From NCBI RefSeq assembly GCF_000471905.2, contig NW_006496807.1, positions 1,962,698 to 2,026,697 on the forward strand: DNA of 64,000 nucleotides, given 5' to 3'. The translations under genes and the position numbers were made by a program. This document shows positions 24,551 through 38,100 of the stretch, piece by piece; within the stretch, counting starts at the first letter, position 1; each line of letters begins with the position of its first letter. Source of the stretch: Amborella trichopoda (taxonomy: Eukaryota > Streptophyta > Magnoliopsida > Amborellales > Amborellaceae). The notes under the pieces are model-generated. The model saw only the letters and a list, made by a program, of their open reading frames with translations. It was not told where the DNA came from and made no database searches.

Positions 24551-26100
24551 GATTGGGGGCTTCTAGCCTGAAGAAAATAGAGATTGAGAGTAGATAGAGA
24601 AGAAGAAGAAATAGAGAAGAGAAAGGAGGAAACTGACCTAAAAATTGGGCAGCCTTCCAGCGTAACCTCTACTGAGAGGTATTCTCATAGACAAGAAAGA
24701 TTATAGGCTTGAAGCCCAAGTATCCAAAATGATTTTAAGATAGCGAAGTATGTGAGTTGAGCCCATCCAGAAATCACTACCCAAAGAGCCTTCTAAAGAA
24801 TTAACCGAAAAGAAGGGGTGGGGGAGAGGGCAGAGAGAGAATGAAAACGAAAGATGGAAGAAGAATAGAAGAGAGAAAAGAATACCTCTCACAACTCAGA
24901 CACTTAAAGGGGGATACGAGGATGATCTGAGAGTCAAACTCTCTAAAAAGCGGCCACTCAAAGACCCTAACTAAAGTGTCTAAATCAGAGAGAAGTGAGA
25001 GAAAGAAGAGATCAAGATAAGAGAAAAGAAAAGGGTGAAATATAAAAAATAAAAGAAAGAGATGAGACAGAAGAGGGAGACCTCTCACAACTCTGACACA
25101 TGAAGGAAGATAAGAGGACATTCTGAGAGTCGAGCTTTCTAAGAAGTCACCACTAAAACACCTTAACTAAAGTGTCTGGGTTGGCGAAGAGAGATAAAGA
25201 GAAGTGAAAAGAGAGCTTCAAAAGTTAAGAAAGAGAAAGAGAGAGTGAGAGAGAGATAAAATGAGAATGAGAGTGAAATAGAGAGAAATGAAGTGAGAGA
25301 AGGGGAGAGAAGTTACGGACCCACTATGAGTTTGTGCGAGGGAGAGTGAGAGAGAATGGTACAAAAAGAGAGGGAGAGAGAAGAGTAAGAGAGGATTTCA
25401 TGGACCCTTTGTGGGTACATGAGAGAGAGGAGTAAGAGGGGGAGAGTGAAGTTCATAGACCTGTTGTAGGTCTGTGAGAAAGAGGACAGATGGGAGAGAG
25501 AGGATATGATACGGGGGAGAGGGGAGGTTCACGGACCTATTGTAGGTTTGTGAGAGAGAAGAGAAGAGAGATGGGGGAGAGAGGAGAGAAGAGGAGAGAG
25601 AGGGAGATGAAGGAGAGATGAGAAAGATATGGGGGAGAGAGAAGAGAAAAGGAGAGAGAGAGTTGGAGAGATGAGAGAGAGATAGGGAATGAAAGAGAGG
25701 AGGGGGAGTCACAGACCCGCAGCAGGTCTGTGTAAGGGGAGGAGAGGAGAGGTAAGAGAGAGAGATGAGAGAAAAGAGAGGGAGAGAGACATGCCCGTCG
25801 TGAGTTTTTGAGAGGGGAGAGAAGATGGGAGACAGGGGAGAGAAGAGAGGAAAGAGAGGGAGATAGGCACGAGCTTGCCGTGAGCCCATGAGAGGGGAGA
25901 GGAGAGTGGATAAAAGAGAGAGAAGGGGAAAAAAAGCATGGGCCCACTACTGGCCCATTAGATGAAGAGAGAGAGGATAGTAAAGGGGGAGAAAGAGGTG
26001 GAGAGAGAGAATGGACTCACAGTGGGTCCGTTAGAGAGGCAGAGGAGAAGGAAGAGAGAGAAGTTAAAGAGAGTGGAGAGAGAATGGATCGAGTACTTAG
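24550..26100. repeat. GA-rich leader with an imperfect 190-bp duplication and a ladder of hairpins
   Basis: The plus strand is almost all gagaga-type. 24.89-25.07 and 25.08-25.18 kb repeat acctctcacaactc(a/t)gacac...aagtgtct. From 25.31 to 26.03 kb, about nine short dyads interrupt the purine tract, for example cacagacccgcagcaggtct (25.71 kb) and cacggacctattgtaggttt (25.53 kb). The long pyrimidine-coded open frames here are low-complexity artefacts. Confidence 0.75.
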
Positions 26101-26129
26101 GCCTGAGTCAGGTTCAGGTGTGCCCTTAG

Positions 26130-26470
26130 TGGTCTCTTGAATGCTCTTAAAGAGGGTTTGGACTTTGGGTTGGAGGGTTAGACTCTAAGTTTGAGGGTAA
26201 ATGAACCTAGGAGGGCTAGGGTGACTGAGGTGTATGGTTTGGTGTAGCTAGGGGTAAGGTGTGTGGTTTAGGGTAGTGTAGGGTTTAGGGTGGTGTAAGG
26301 AAAAGGCTAGGTGTAATGTGGTCTAGGGAGTAGGGTGAAAGGAGTACGAAGTAGGGTAATGTAGGGTGTAGGGTAATGTAGGCTAGTCTAGAGAGTAGGA
26401 GTAGGGAGTAAGGAGTATGGTAGTCTAAAGAGTAGGGAGTAGGGAGTTTGAGGTTTGGAAGTTGGGAGTT
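26130..26470. repeat. G-rich degenerate repeat (gtagggt / gggagta)
   Basis: Short words gtgtagggt, gagtaggg and gggtaatgtag recur without a fixed period. Part of the LTR/leader of the right gypsy piece. Confidence 0.5.
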
Positions 26471-28050
26471 GGAAGTGGAAGATGCCATGTGTATTCTCTC
26501 TCTTGTCAAATGTTTCTTTCACCTCTCTCTTGGGTTTGAAAATAAGCCACAAGCAAGAGCAATGACTCAAAATTTTGATTGATCTTCCAAAACTAGGTTA
26601 CAAATGACTAATTCGCTTATATAGGCACCCACAAAACATGGGTTGATGCCCAAAACTCATCAAAATTGCTAAAAAAATAGGCAATTAAATTTTATAAAAA
26701 CAAATTAAAAATAAGGCTAAAATGACCATTTTACCCCAGGACACTTTTTCGAAAATAACCATCTCTCTTGGAGGGGCCTCATGCCATTGGTATGCCACAT
26801 GAGCTCTTTCAGACCTTTTCAATGATAATTTGGACAATCAAACACCATAGAACTACTGCTTGCATTATCACGAACATTTTGATGCCCATTATTTGGCTTG
26901 CTTCGGAGTTTTGTAGTCAGACCCAAAATCTGGCCATGTTCATGAACTTTTGAATTTTCGATCATCGATATAGAACAATTTGTCCCATCTCAAATCTTCT
27001 TTTTTATTTCAAACTGAAAAGGACTTCGTGACTATCATTTTAGAATAAAAATCATTCGATTTGGTTGTCATTTAAGAACTTTCCAAATTGGGGAGGTCGC
27101 CAGAAAATGGTATTATGGAGACCGGAAAACTTGGCTTCTTTAAACTCAAAATTAAGTGTCTTTCGGTCTGCGATCATGCGCAAATACTACCTTGAAATGA
27201 AGCCCTCAAATATACGATCACAACGGACCCATATTATGATCGCAAATACTGCCTTGAAATGAAGCCCTCAAATATACGATCACAACGGACCCATATTTGA
27301 GACAATCCGGTATCGGGGCTTTAAGATATGGCTTCTTGCACAATGGGATGTTTCTCTTTAAAAAACTGCAATACATGAGTTAAAAACTCAAGTTCTCTCT
27401 AGAAATTCTTTCGTCTCGGGCATCGTCATAAAGAGTGCCATATATCAAAGCGAGCGGATAGGAGAGCTCTTGAACATATCCAAATTTTAGAGAAATTGGC
27501 CTTAAAATGAGAAAGTTATAGTCATCACAAGATAATCTCAAAATTGAATGTCACAGTTTACGGAAACTGGTACACCGAGGCTGCACCATAATATTGTAAA
27601 ACCCATCCATTTATGGCCAGTTAGGAGCAGAATGCTCCTGGAAGGTCCAAACGAACGGAAAATTGGTATCTATGGGTCTCTAGAATTTTCGGATCTAATG
27701 GTGATGGTCTGATAACCATCAGAGGAATCGATAATAGAGCCCAAGTTATAAGGTCCATTTTCAGTATGATAGGATTTAGAATTACGAACCGTGTTTCATC
27801 CTGATTGGCTTTAAACTTGTCAGATTGCGACGAAACTTGGTGTCCGTAGGGCATCCAAAGCTACCTTTCAATGCATTTTGAGGTCGATCTGATACGTTTT
27901 TCAAGTTTACCAAAAAAAATAGGCTTATTTCTAGAGTGCTCTTGTGGTCCGCTAGCATTTTTGGTACATGTGGGACCAGGTTGCGACTGGCTCCTTCTTT
28001 ATATGCACCGGGGATCCAAATGAGTCAAAAATACCCTATAACAATATTGC
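26470..28050 (-). mobile_element. LTR-like segment of a Tat-type gypsy element
   Basis: The stretch 27.54-27.80 kb (gaaactggtacaccgaggct..., gatggtctgata) is homologous to the reverse of 58.44-58.66 kb, beside the third PMD frame. A minus-strand TATA-like ctatataag is at 26616-26624, downstream of that stretch in element sense, as expected of an LTR promoter. A 62-bp tandem duplication lies at about 27180-27303. Exact ends not resolved. Confidence 0.5.
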
Positions 28051-28392
28051 ATAATGCCGATTTCAAAAGAGTAGTATTGCAGGACTACTTATCGTTGCTC
28101 TAAAACTACGTATAAAAATAATGCATTTCTGTATATTAATTTATAGGGTTACAAAGTAATGTAGAATCAATAATCTTCATAATAATCTTCATAATATGAG
28201 TACACAAAATAGAAAAGGAAATATTGTGCATAAGCAATACTTACAACTTACTATAACTTCACAAGTACAATCTCCACTGTCCAATTCGTTACATGCCCGC
28301 ATAACACAATTTACCATATAAAGTACAAATTGTTATTGCGGGCATTGCCGAAAAACTACTATAACGGATGTGAGCATAAGTTTCATCATATA

Positions 28393-28562
28393 ATGTTGTA
28401 TTCTCGGTTACTTGACATTATCTCTTAAGACATGTATAGATGCAATAATGGTTCAATGGTAAGAACTGAACATGAGATGTTGTATTCTTGGTTACTTGAC
28501 ATTATCTCTTAAGACATGTATAGCTGCAATAATGGTTCAATGGTAAGAACTGAACTTGAGAT
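28393..28562. repeat. 84-bp tandem duplication just beyond the P450 stop codon
   Basis: Two copies of a unit starting atgttgtattc and containing cttgacattatctcttaaga, at 28393 and 28477. A third start at 28561 is cut after about 11 bp. The copies differ at only a few bases. Confidence 0.85.
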
Positions 28563-28701
28563 GTTGTATTGCTAATGTTTGGTATATCTCATATAAATTG
28601 CTATCTTATAATTACATTTTAAGTTCCCTAACTTGTTCTCTGAATACGCATACAGCCAAATGAACACATAACACTTTAACAGTCGATTGATGAAATCAAA
28701 C

Positions 28702-29127
28702 TTAGAGCTTTTCTAAGATGATGGGAGCCCCAAATTGGGGATGAATAGTAAGTTGAGCATAAGGGGCATGTGTATAAGATGGCGAGAGGTGGAAGGAGAA
28801 ATGTTGCAGTATCATGGCCAATGCCATCTTCGCCTCGATCAATGCAAAATTCTGGCCTATACAAATCCTGGGTCCCCATCCAAATGGAAAGAAGGCCAAG
28901 GGATGCTTAGCAGCCTTTGATACCCCTTCTAAGAATCTCTCCGGCCGAAATTCATCTGCATCGTCTCCCCAAATTTCTCGGTCATGGTGGATCATGAGTA
29001 TTGGAAGAAGAAGCCGGACACCTGCAGGAAAATCTAGGCCTCCTAAAGTCACCCTCTTGTAGGTTTGCCTTATGAGAAATACCACTGGTGGGTAGAGCCT
29101 GAGAACCTCATAAAGGATCATTGTTAC
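28702..29127 (-). CDS. P450 exon 5 (residues 370-510, haem loop)
   Basis: Starts [14 protein letters not shown] after a cacag acceptor. Contains ExxR, PERF and the Cys haem-ligand loop, and ends IILEKL-stop. This is the exon duplicated as a pseudogene near 40.35-42.96 kb. Confidence 0.92.
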   Translation of the reverse strand, partial: VTMILYEVLRLYPPVVFLIRQTYKRVTLGGLDFPAGVRLLLPILMIHHDREIWGDDADEFRPERFLEGVSKAAKHPLAFFPFGWGPRICIGQNFALIEAKMALAMILQHFSFHLSPSYTHAPYAQLTIHPQFGAPIILEKL

Positions 29128-32100
29128 CTGTGGGAGTCATTAACTATTTATGATTTTGGGACAGGAAATGCGGAAATGTTGAGAAATAATAAAAACAACT
29201 TTTCTTAAAAACAATTCAGTATACCATCACCACTTAGCCAACTTAAAAGTATTAAAATTTTGATGACCGTTATATGACATTTGCTTATGGAAAAAGTATT
29301 ATATGATGGTCTTTTTATCTAGAATTTGCTACCACCTCCCCAAACGTCCAATGTCAAAAATCAATGGTTGCCTAGGTTTAATAAATTGTAAGAAAACCAA
29401 GCAGCTACAATGTGTACAATGCCTTTCGTAAGGCATCACATTATATTGCTTACTAAAAAAAAAACATATCACATTATATTGCATTTCAAAAACATTGATG
29501 GCCAAAGAAGCAATAATAAAATGGAAAATATGGAATAAGACCATTTGTCTTTTGGTACAAGAGTGTCACAATTAGATGTGAAATCATGTGGCTAAGCATA
29601 ATGCCCTAGATAACATTATAAATCTAAAGGAAAATTTCACAAGTTTTTTAACATACCTTAAGCTATACATTTTATATCCAACAAGTAGTGAAAATGATGA
29701 TCTCCTTGTAAAGTGAATAAACAGTCTTAGGATATACATCCAAATGATAAAATGGGTCGGTCCTACGAGGCCTGTATACTACCAAGTATTTTCATATAAT
29801 TAGTCATTCAAGTTTTTTTGCATTCTTTTAATGGAAAGTACCTCCTTTAATTTTTTTCCTATAATTGAGCATTCACTGTTGAGTGAGTGTGGCCATTAAA
29901 AGCCTTATTAGCCTTATTAGTGCTTATTAGTGCTTGTAATGAAACATTTGATATAATGGAACATGAACTAAGTGAGAGTGTGGTCTCTCGTGAACCATAC
30001 TAAACAAATAACATTTGCTGATACCGAACTATACTTAACAGTCTAAGCCAGTTGGTTGGGAAAAACCTATGTTACCTAGGCATATAAAACTATCCGATAA
30101 GAGTTCTAATAAGTCATCTCTTGATGAGATCAAAGTATGCCTGGATGAGTGAGCCGAGGGACTGTGTGACCCTTGTGCGTGATGGTGCCCTTCAGAGACG
30201 GGGGCCAAAGCTTCACATATGTATCATCACACGGTGTGCATAATGATAATCGTTTTGAAAAAGAGAGCCACATTTTATGTGCATGTGCGAGAAATACCCC
30301 TATGCGCCACAGGAACTATAGTCGCATCAGATCCAGGTGACCTTGGCACATCTCTAAGGGAGAACCTGAAATCCACAAACTGGGATTACGACCCCTTGGC
30401 TCATCAATCAGACTTTAATGACCCACTAATAAGCCCCTGCATGGACTGTGGGTCATGGAAAACACTATAGAAAAGAGAAGATTTGATGCCCCCAAGGTTT
30501 ACTGAATGCACAACTCATCATTCTTTTTTTTTTTACCAAACGTAAGCTTTTATCCTCTACAATTGGTATCAGAACCCCAAGGTTTGGGTTCCTTGCAGAG
30601 AATATGGTTTCTTGTAGATTGCAAATCTTTGAAGACAAATGTTTTTCCAAAAAAAATAGAGAAGAAAAATTTCGAAAAAATTTATGGGTAGACTAAAAAA
30701 TACTTATGGAGCTAAATCTCTTCCAAATAAAATTTTTCTTTGTTTTACAATTTTATAACTTTATAATCTCAAGATGAGTGATGTTATTTCTTTGCAAGGG
30801 CACTAAAATATGTTTGAAGCCCTAATTAGCAAGCTAACAACACTAGATGTGAAATTTGATGAAGCAGATAAAACAATTATATTATTTTGTTCTATACCAA
30901 TATCATGGGATGAGTTGATCATGAATCCAAATATTGGAAAGTCCCTTGAATTTGATTTAATTATTTTCCTTATAGAGGAGTCCGGGCAAAAATCTGGTCA
31001 AGGATCCTCTGAAATGTATTTCCTAGAAAGAGGTAGGTCAACAGAGATAACTATAGGAAAAGGCCAATCAAGATCCTAGTCTAAAGAGAGTAAGAAATTG
31101 AAGTCTTGGGTTTATGAGCATAATGCCATGTGAAAAAAAGACTGCAAGGCACAAAATGAAGCCAAAAGCCTCTAAATTTTTTCTAATGAGAAGCCTGGAT
31201 TAAGTGAATTTTAGGGAAATTAAGTTGAAAAAAAAATTACTTTTTCAAGGATGGAGAAGTTTTGTTTATGGACAGAGAGGAAATTTTATATTATTTGAAA
31301 TGACTTCACATAGGGATTAGTGTTATAAACACTGACCAGGTGATGAAGATATTATTTATATAGAAAATAATGACTCATGTAAAATAATAGGAGTTGGAGA
31401 TGTGAGAATCATGATATTCAATTGACTGCCATACACAATCCTTGATGTTAGACATGTTCCACGTCTTAGAAAGAGTCTCTTATATCTAGAAAAATTTAAT
31501 AATAAGATTTCAAATTTACAGGTGGTCATGGATGTCAGAAAATTTCAAAGGGAGCAATAATGGTTTCAGAATGAGAGTTAACAATTTTGGGATAGGACTG
31601 ATGTGGCAGAAGTGGACTCCTTATTAACATAGCATAGTGTTGGGCCACACAAGGGAATGTGCACTCAAAAAAAAGAAAGAAGAAGAAGAAGACAACCTCT
31701 TCCATGGTTTAAAATATTTTCATTTACGTTTTTATGAGTTATGCATGTTTGAAAACTAGAATAAATTGCACTTTATTTTATTTACCATTAGAAATAAGGA
31801 TTTCTTGAAATTTATTTACTCAGATAGATGGAAATCGTATGTTGTCTCTATGGGATGTATTGCATGCTTTTCTTTTTTATTGATGATTTTTCAAGAAAAG
31901 ATGTGGGTTTATGTACTAAAAAAGAAATGAAATACTTCGGTTGTTTTAAAAGAGCTAAGGCCTTGGTAAAAAATCACAAAGACAATAACATCAAGTGTCT
32001 GAGAACTAATAATAGGGTGGAATTTTATTTTGATGAATTTTGACAATATTTGTAATAAGCATGGTATTGCTTTGCAGTTAACAATTCTTGGGTTACCTCG

Positions 32101-35100
32101 ATAAAATAGGACTGTTAGAAGGATAATTGTACCATTATAAAGTGTGTCAAGTGTATATTGAGTACTGCATATGATAGGCAGAAGTAGTTGTAGATCTTGT
32201 TTCCTAATTAATACGTTTGCCAATGTTGCTCTTGACTACAAAACACTACAATAGGTTTGTACAGATAAACTAGATGATTATTCTTTTCTTCTTGCCATTG
32301 GGTCTGATACATATGTTTTGATTTCAAAGGTGAGTAGAAGTGGGTGTGGAATCAAAAAAGTGTGTTTTCTGAATATATGGATTGTACAAAAGGGTACATA
32401 TTATGGGATCTTACTAACCCCAAGATTATTGCCTGTTGTTACTTTTTTCCAATGAAATTTCCATACGAAAAAAGAAAAATGAACCAGATACAAAAGCTGT
32501 TAAGGCGAGATGCACCCATGAGAAACAGTGAGAACCAGTGAGATGATGGTCAAGGTCAAAAGCTTAAGGTTTATTAAGTTGTTTTTAATTTGAGAAGATC
32601 TAATAGAGCTCGAATGAGGCATAAAAGTTATGTTATCTAATATGTGCATAATAGATGAGGGTGAGTTAATTTCTTATCGTGAGGTGTGTGAAGTTGATGA
32701 TGGCGGTCAATAGAGAGTACCTATGGGAAAGGAGATAGAAGCTTTAAAGAAAAATAAAACATTAAACCTTGTCGAATTACCCAAGGGGCGAAAATGGTTA
32801 GTTGTAGGTGAGCTTTCAAAAAAAATAAAGATCTTAATGATGTTGTTGAAAGATACAAAGCTTGATTGGTTGTGAAAGGTTATATTTAGAAAATTTTTCT
32901 CCTATTATGTGCACGTCCATTGGGTCTGATGACAATCTAAACCTTGGAAAACGTAATCCTAGTCAAAGAAGGACCTCTAATTTTTAGGAAATATTCTCCA
33001 GGAGATTCCAAAGGCCCAAGCCTATATAAACCTCTCTAACCCTTTTTAGAAAATTAACCATAAATATCAAGAAAATTAGAAATACCTTATAAAATCCTTT
33101 AGAAATTAGGAAGCCTAAAAAATTAGGAAATATAGTAAACAACCCTAGCAAAATCCATACAACCCAAAAATCCAAAAAAATTCACAAAGAACACCTAGTA
33201 AATAATTTGATATTCGGTTGACCATATAATCCTAAAAAAAGCCTTACAAGTGAGTGCCTTTGGCAAATCAAAAGCCCTAGGAAAAACATAGCGTATGCAT
33301 TCTTCAAGAAAGATAAGAAGAACAATGTAAATAGCTTGCGATCTGGTACATACACCAACTCTAGGTCTTCGGATGTCCATGGCTATTCGGACAAGAAGAG
33401 TGAGTCTTTATTGTGAGATCTCAAGATGACTCTACCACAGCTCTAAGAGAATGTTGTTCTTTTGGAGATCAGGGTTGTATTGGAACCATAATTGGCAGAC
33501 CCAACAATTCTCTATTGACTATAGTTTTAATCTGTTTAAATCAAAAATTAAGGGATGTTCCATCTGAGATCTCTTCAAATTTGCGATACAAGTATATACC
33601 TACTCTAGAAAGTCTATCGAAAACATTGAGCCGGGAATAGCATACTTCAAATGTCCTTTGTTGACAATAAATGGTTAAAGAGCTGCTAGCAGAAATATCC
33701 TAATAACACATTTTATCATATTTTAAAATGAAAATTTTATAGAAGCCCTCAACTTTACATATTCAAGTAAAATTACAATGATATATCCATTTTACTTGGA
33801 TAATATTGATTTGACAGTGTCTTAAAAGATGTGTGAAATTTTGACTAACTCAAATCTAAATCATCCAACCAAAATAGCCAATGTAGAAGATTGCAACGTT
33901 GTCATAATAAATATTGTTGTTGCTTTATACGAGTCAGACCATATTTTTAAATGACAAGGTGCAACTTTGGCTACCTACTTTATTACATTAAGAATGTAGG
34001 CCGAATATAGTTTCTTTAAAATATAAGAGGTTGTATACGACCATGTACCTTAGGTACAAGAAGATCACAATTATTTATACCCATCTAATGTCAAATACGA
34101 TAGCAAAGTTTGAGAAACAAAAAATTGAAATGGAAAAGTATAGCTACCCAATTTCATTTTTAATGGTCAAGATTAATTGTGAGTACCTTCTGCCAAAAAT
34201 AAATGATATTTTTATATTTGTTTCCAAAAGATGATTAGGCCACCCTAGTGTCATATGGATTAAAATTTTGATGGACTAAATATGCTGGCAAAGTAATAGG
34301 CAATGAGGTTACTCACAATTTTAAGGTGGGCCACTTGGTCGAGAGTGGGTGGATCGGTCGTAGATCCCATAATTTGCATAACCTCTTCTCTCGCACGTTG
34401 CTGCCACGTGGGATGCGTAGACAGGACCACCATTGTCCATGTCAATAACATTGATGTGGTCTCGTGTCCAGCAAAGTAAAAGAGTTTACACTCTTCGATT
34501 ACATCATCAAGGGTCATTTTACTTTTGTTATCATTGGTGTTATTTGACTCCAACAATAAACCCAAGAGATCGTGGTAGTTGGTGGCCCCACTTTTGATTG
34601 CTTTTTCCCTCTTTTGGACCATGTCTTCTAAGATGGCTCTCACCTCTTTTGCTATCTTCTTCCTTCGGAAGTTCTTTACCGTGGGTAAAAATCTGGAGAG
34701 ATCAAGATTATTTCTTAAAATTAAATAGCCATTTAGAAACAATTTTAACCTAAAATTCGAAGATTGATCCGTCATTCGTGATGATTATTCCAAAAATCTT
34801 AAAACCATCTTGTCAAATGTGTATTATTTCTAAAATTTAAAGAGCTATTTAGGAGCACTATTTGACCTACAATTCAAAGATTCACATGTCATTCACTGGA
34901 TTATTATTTTGACAAATTAATTTTTCGATTTTAAATATTTGGACTTGACTATTTAAAAGGCTAGCCGGTCTTTGTTTAATCCTAAAATTGTCCAAATTGC
35001 TTTTTGTGATAGGTGTGGTTTGCATAAGGTGGCAACCTATATTAGTTAAAGGTCCACTTCCAAAATTTGTCATAAGATACAATTTTGGCTTAAAAATTTT

Positions 35101-38100
35101 TAGGATAGCCAGATAATATACTTTTGCGTCTAATTGCTTAAATCTTGAAAATAGATGGTCTAAACAATGTATTGGAAGATATGCCATTTTTAGGACTTGA
35201 AAATATTTTTTTTGATATCTATCTATCTTGAGATCGAGATGATCAAGTAGATATTTTTTGCAATGTCAAAATAGCCCTTTCACATGGATTTTTGAGGCAC
35301 ACCTTAGCTTTATAATATAAGATGTAAATCGAACTTTTTTTTCTTTGAGGGTTTAAAAGCAGTCCAGATTTTATGCAAGCAACAAGAGATCTTCAATCAC
35401 TTATCCCCGACTAGAAGTCCTTTTTGTATTTTCTCCCTAAAGACCATTGTGCCACATGAGTACTGCATCGACATCAACCCAACCTAATGTATTGAACAAT
35501 TTATCTATCGGATTGGAAAATAACGGACTTCATTTGTCATTTTCTTTCTGCTAAATAACAAGGAAAAATAGAATAACAGCCACGTCCAATAAGGTGGTTA
35601 ATCAACAATTTTACCAGTTTTAGATATCCTCTCTTATTGGTGCCTAACAAAGAATTATGTTTATTTTGGGTTTGCAGCTACTATAAGGACAAAGCCAACC
35701 AACCAAACCAGTGAGGATTTTGGTCTTTCAAAACCGGTCCAATTCAGACAAGTCAAAAATCGGTTGGTCCGATTAACCAAAACTAGATAAACATTGATTT
35801 TGATCGATTTATGACCAAACCTAATTTTTACCTGAATGCAAACGGGTAAATACACCTGCCAACAGTCCGACCAGTAGGACAATCAATTTGATTCGATCTT
35901 GAAAACTATGCGATGAACAATTGATGAATTTTTGGTAATTTTAAACCATTTTAATTGCTCATGTCAAATGAGCTAAATAGCTTCTATTTTTTTGGTTTCC
36001 AAGCTTGAAATATGTTTTGTTCATTAACAAAATTTATTCCTAGTTTTGAAACACAAAACAAATTGGGTTGATTTGATAATTTAGCCCCAATATGAGTTTC
36101 TGAGACGAATGACCTTTTTCTTTTTGTTTGCAATACACTAAGCGGAAGTACTTAAATACCTTGCTGGTTATAATTTCTAAAATATTCAAAATTTAGAACC
36201 TAGAGGAATAAGAGATATTTAGGCCGTGTGGCTTATGTAATTTAAGGGGTCAATTTACCAAAATCCTCTCATTTGTTCAGAATTCCAAACCCGTAACAAA
36301 TTCATTTAGTGGGTCCCCAAGTGGAATAATTTCTCCATGGTAACCACGTTAATGGTGGACTACATAATTGTACCTCATTGCTCTCTAGAAGATCTCGTGC
36401 CATTTCATTGATATAAAAAAACATTAGTGAACAAAGCGAATTTAACCCATTTCTCAATGTTTTTTGGGTGTGGTTTGTGTAGATCCTAGGCTCTAAACAA
36501 TTCGATTAGAGCCTAGTGTCGAGGATTGTGGTTTCAATACTGGAAATCATTTTGATAGCCTTAAAATATATTTTCATATTTATTAATAAAATTTAAAGTT
36601 TCAAAATAATGTAGATCAAGTTATCTATGAAAACTTGAAAATCTTTAAAATTGACAGTCCAAAAATGGATTACCAAATATACTATTTCTAAAATTTGAAA
36701 TCCATTTTTTTCTCATGTCTATGCATCTTGATGTCGAGATGATCAATTTGTAGATATTTGGGCATCAAAACAATCTTTTCTAGTGAATGTCTTGAAATAG
36801 GCTCGAATTTGATTGTTTAGAGCCTCGGCTCTATATAAACTTTTCTCTTTTTATAATAATAACAATTATTAAAGGAAAATAGTTTGTTAGAGTTGCAGCC
36901 TTATTAAAACAAGTAAAACCTCACCTCAAAAATCGCCTAAAATTGCAGTTCTCAAGTCCGAAAACGTTCAAATCGATAATCTTGGCCTTTAGCACGTTAA
37001 TTGTGAAAAAGAATACGATTTCAATCCCTAAACATAGTGTATATTCTAAGATAATTCCACTCTAAAAATAAGTATTTACCCATCTGCACGATCAGTATTA
37101 TCTTTTGGGAATCAAATTTTATAGCCAGCGTTATAAATTGATTAGAGCCATCATGGATATTTCGATGCCCCTTTCAAGCCGTATATATTTTTTAAGAGTA
37201 GAGGCTCTAAACAATTAAATTAGAGCCTACTTTCAAATAGTATCGACAAATATAGTTTTAGTACCGGAAAGTTTTTTAACAGCCTTGAACTATATTTTTC
37301 ATCACTAGTTGTAAAATTTAAAGCTTCACAAATAATGTAGATCGAACTAATTTATAAAAACTTGAAAATCGACGGTCCAAAAATACGTTACGAGATGCAC
37401 TATTTTCAAAACTTGAAATCCATGTTTTTCTCATGTCCATGCATTTTGTTGTCCATACATTTTGATGTCGAGATTTCAATTTGATGATATTTGGACATCA
37501 AAACAACCTCTTTTAATAAAAGCTTTGAGGTTGGTTCTAATTTGATTGTTTAGAGCGTATGCTATGTATAAATTTTTTCTTTTTTTTAAAACCTAAACCG
37601 AAGTAAATGCCATGACGGTGACCTCGGAAACTGTGCCATGGAAGATGCGAGTAGGGAGAGAACAAACCCGGGACTCGAAATTGACAACCGGCCTTGCTTG
37701 CACTTGGCCTAGACGGAGCCTGGCCAAGCCCGGCATTCCAAAACCATAGACTGGTCCTATTAGCTAGGTCGGTCTGGGCCTGGGCTTCTCTCTAATGCGT
37801 GACCGAACAGGGCCATGACCCTCCTAGTATAGACCCAGACCCAATAAAAATAAGGGCTGGGCGCACGTCGAATCTAAACCCAGTCCATGAACACAGAGGT
37901 TGACATTGGATCTGTTTAAGCCAGATCGCGTCGCAGCCCATTTCCACCCGAAAGTGAAGGCCGTGTCTACAAAATTGATGACAAAAATTGCATACCTGAA
38001 CCCTGGAATGTAAATATTTCGAATAGCTTGGATGACAAGATCTTGTTGCTCCCGTTGGAGTTGAAAGAGACGCTTCCCTTCTTCATAGCTGCTCCCGAAA

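Larger units (their letters stand above)
12650..28050 (-). mobile_element. Ty3/gypsy Tat-type element, right piece: gag, protease, antisense PMD frame, leader and LTR
   Basis: On the minus strand: LTR-like sequence (about 28.05-26.1 kb), a long purine-rich leader (26.1-22.2 kb), gag (21.7-19.7 kb) and protease (17.8-17.1 kb), with a PMD/coiled-coil frame on the plus strand at 12.7-16.4 kb. RT, RNase H and integrase are not seen in this piece. Its PMD is diverged from those at 0.5-4.8 and 56-57.5 kb, so it is probably a different subfamily. Broken in several places, old. Outer limits are approximate. Confidence 0.7.

Noticed and set aside
25398-25947. Long Ser/Pro/Leu-rich open frames on the minus strand
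   Set aside because: They are the pyrimidine reading of a GA tract; several frames are open at once and the composition is set by the repeat.
26130-26470. Possible interstitial telomere repeat (gggtttagggt)
   Set aside because: Only isolated ttaggg-like words; no run of the plant telomere unit.
28735-29062. Plus-strand frames opposite P450 exon 5
   Set aside because: Antisense shadows of a well-supported exon.
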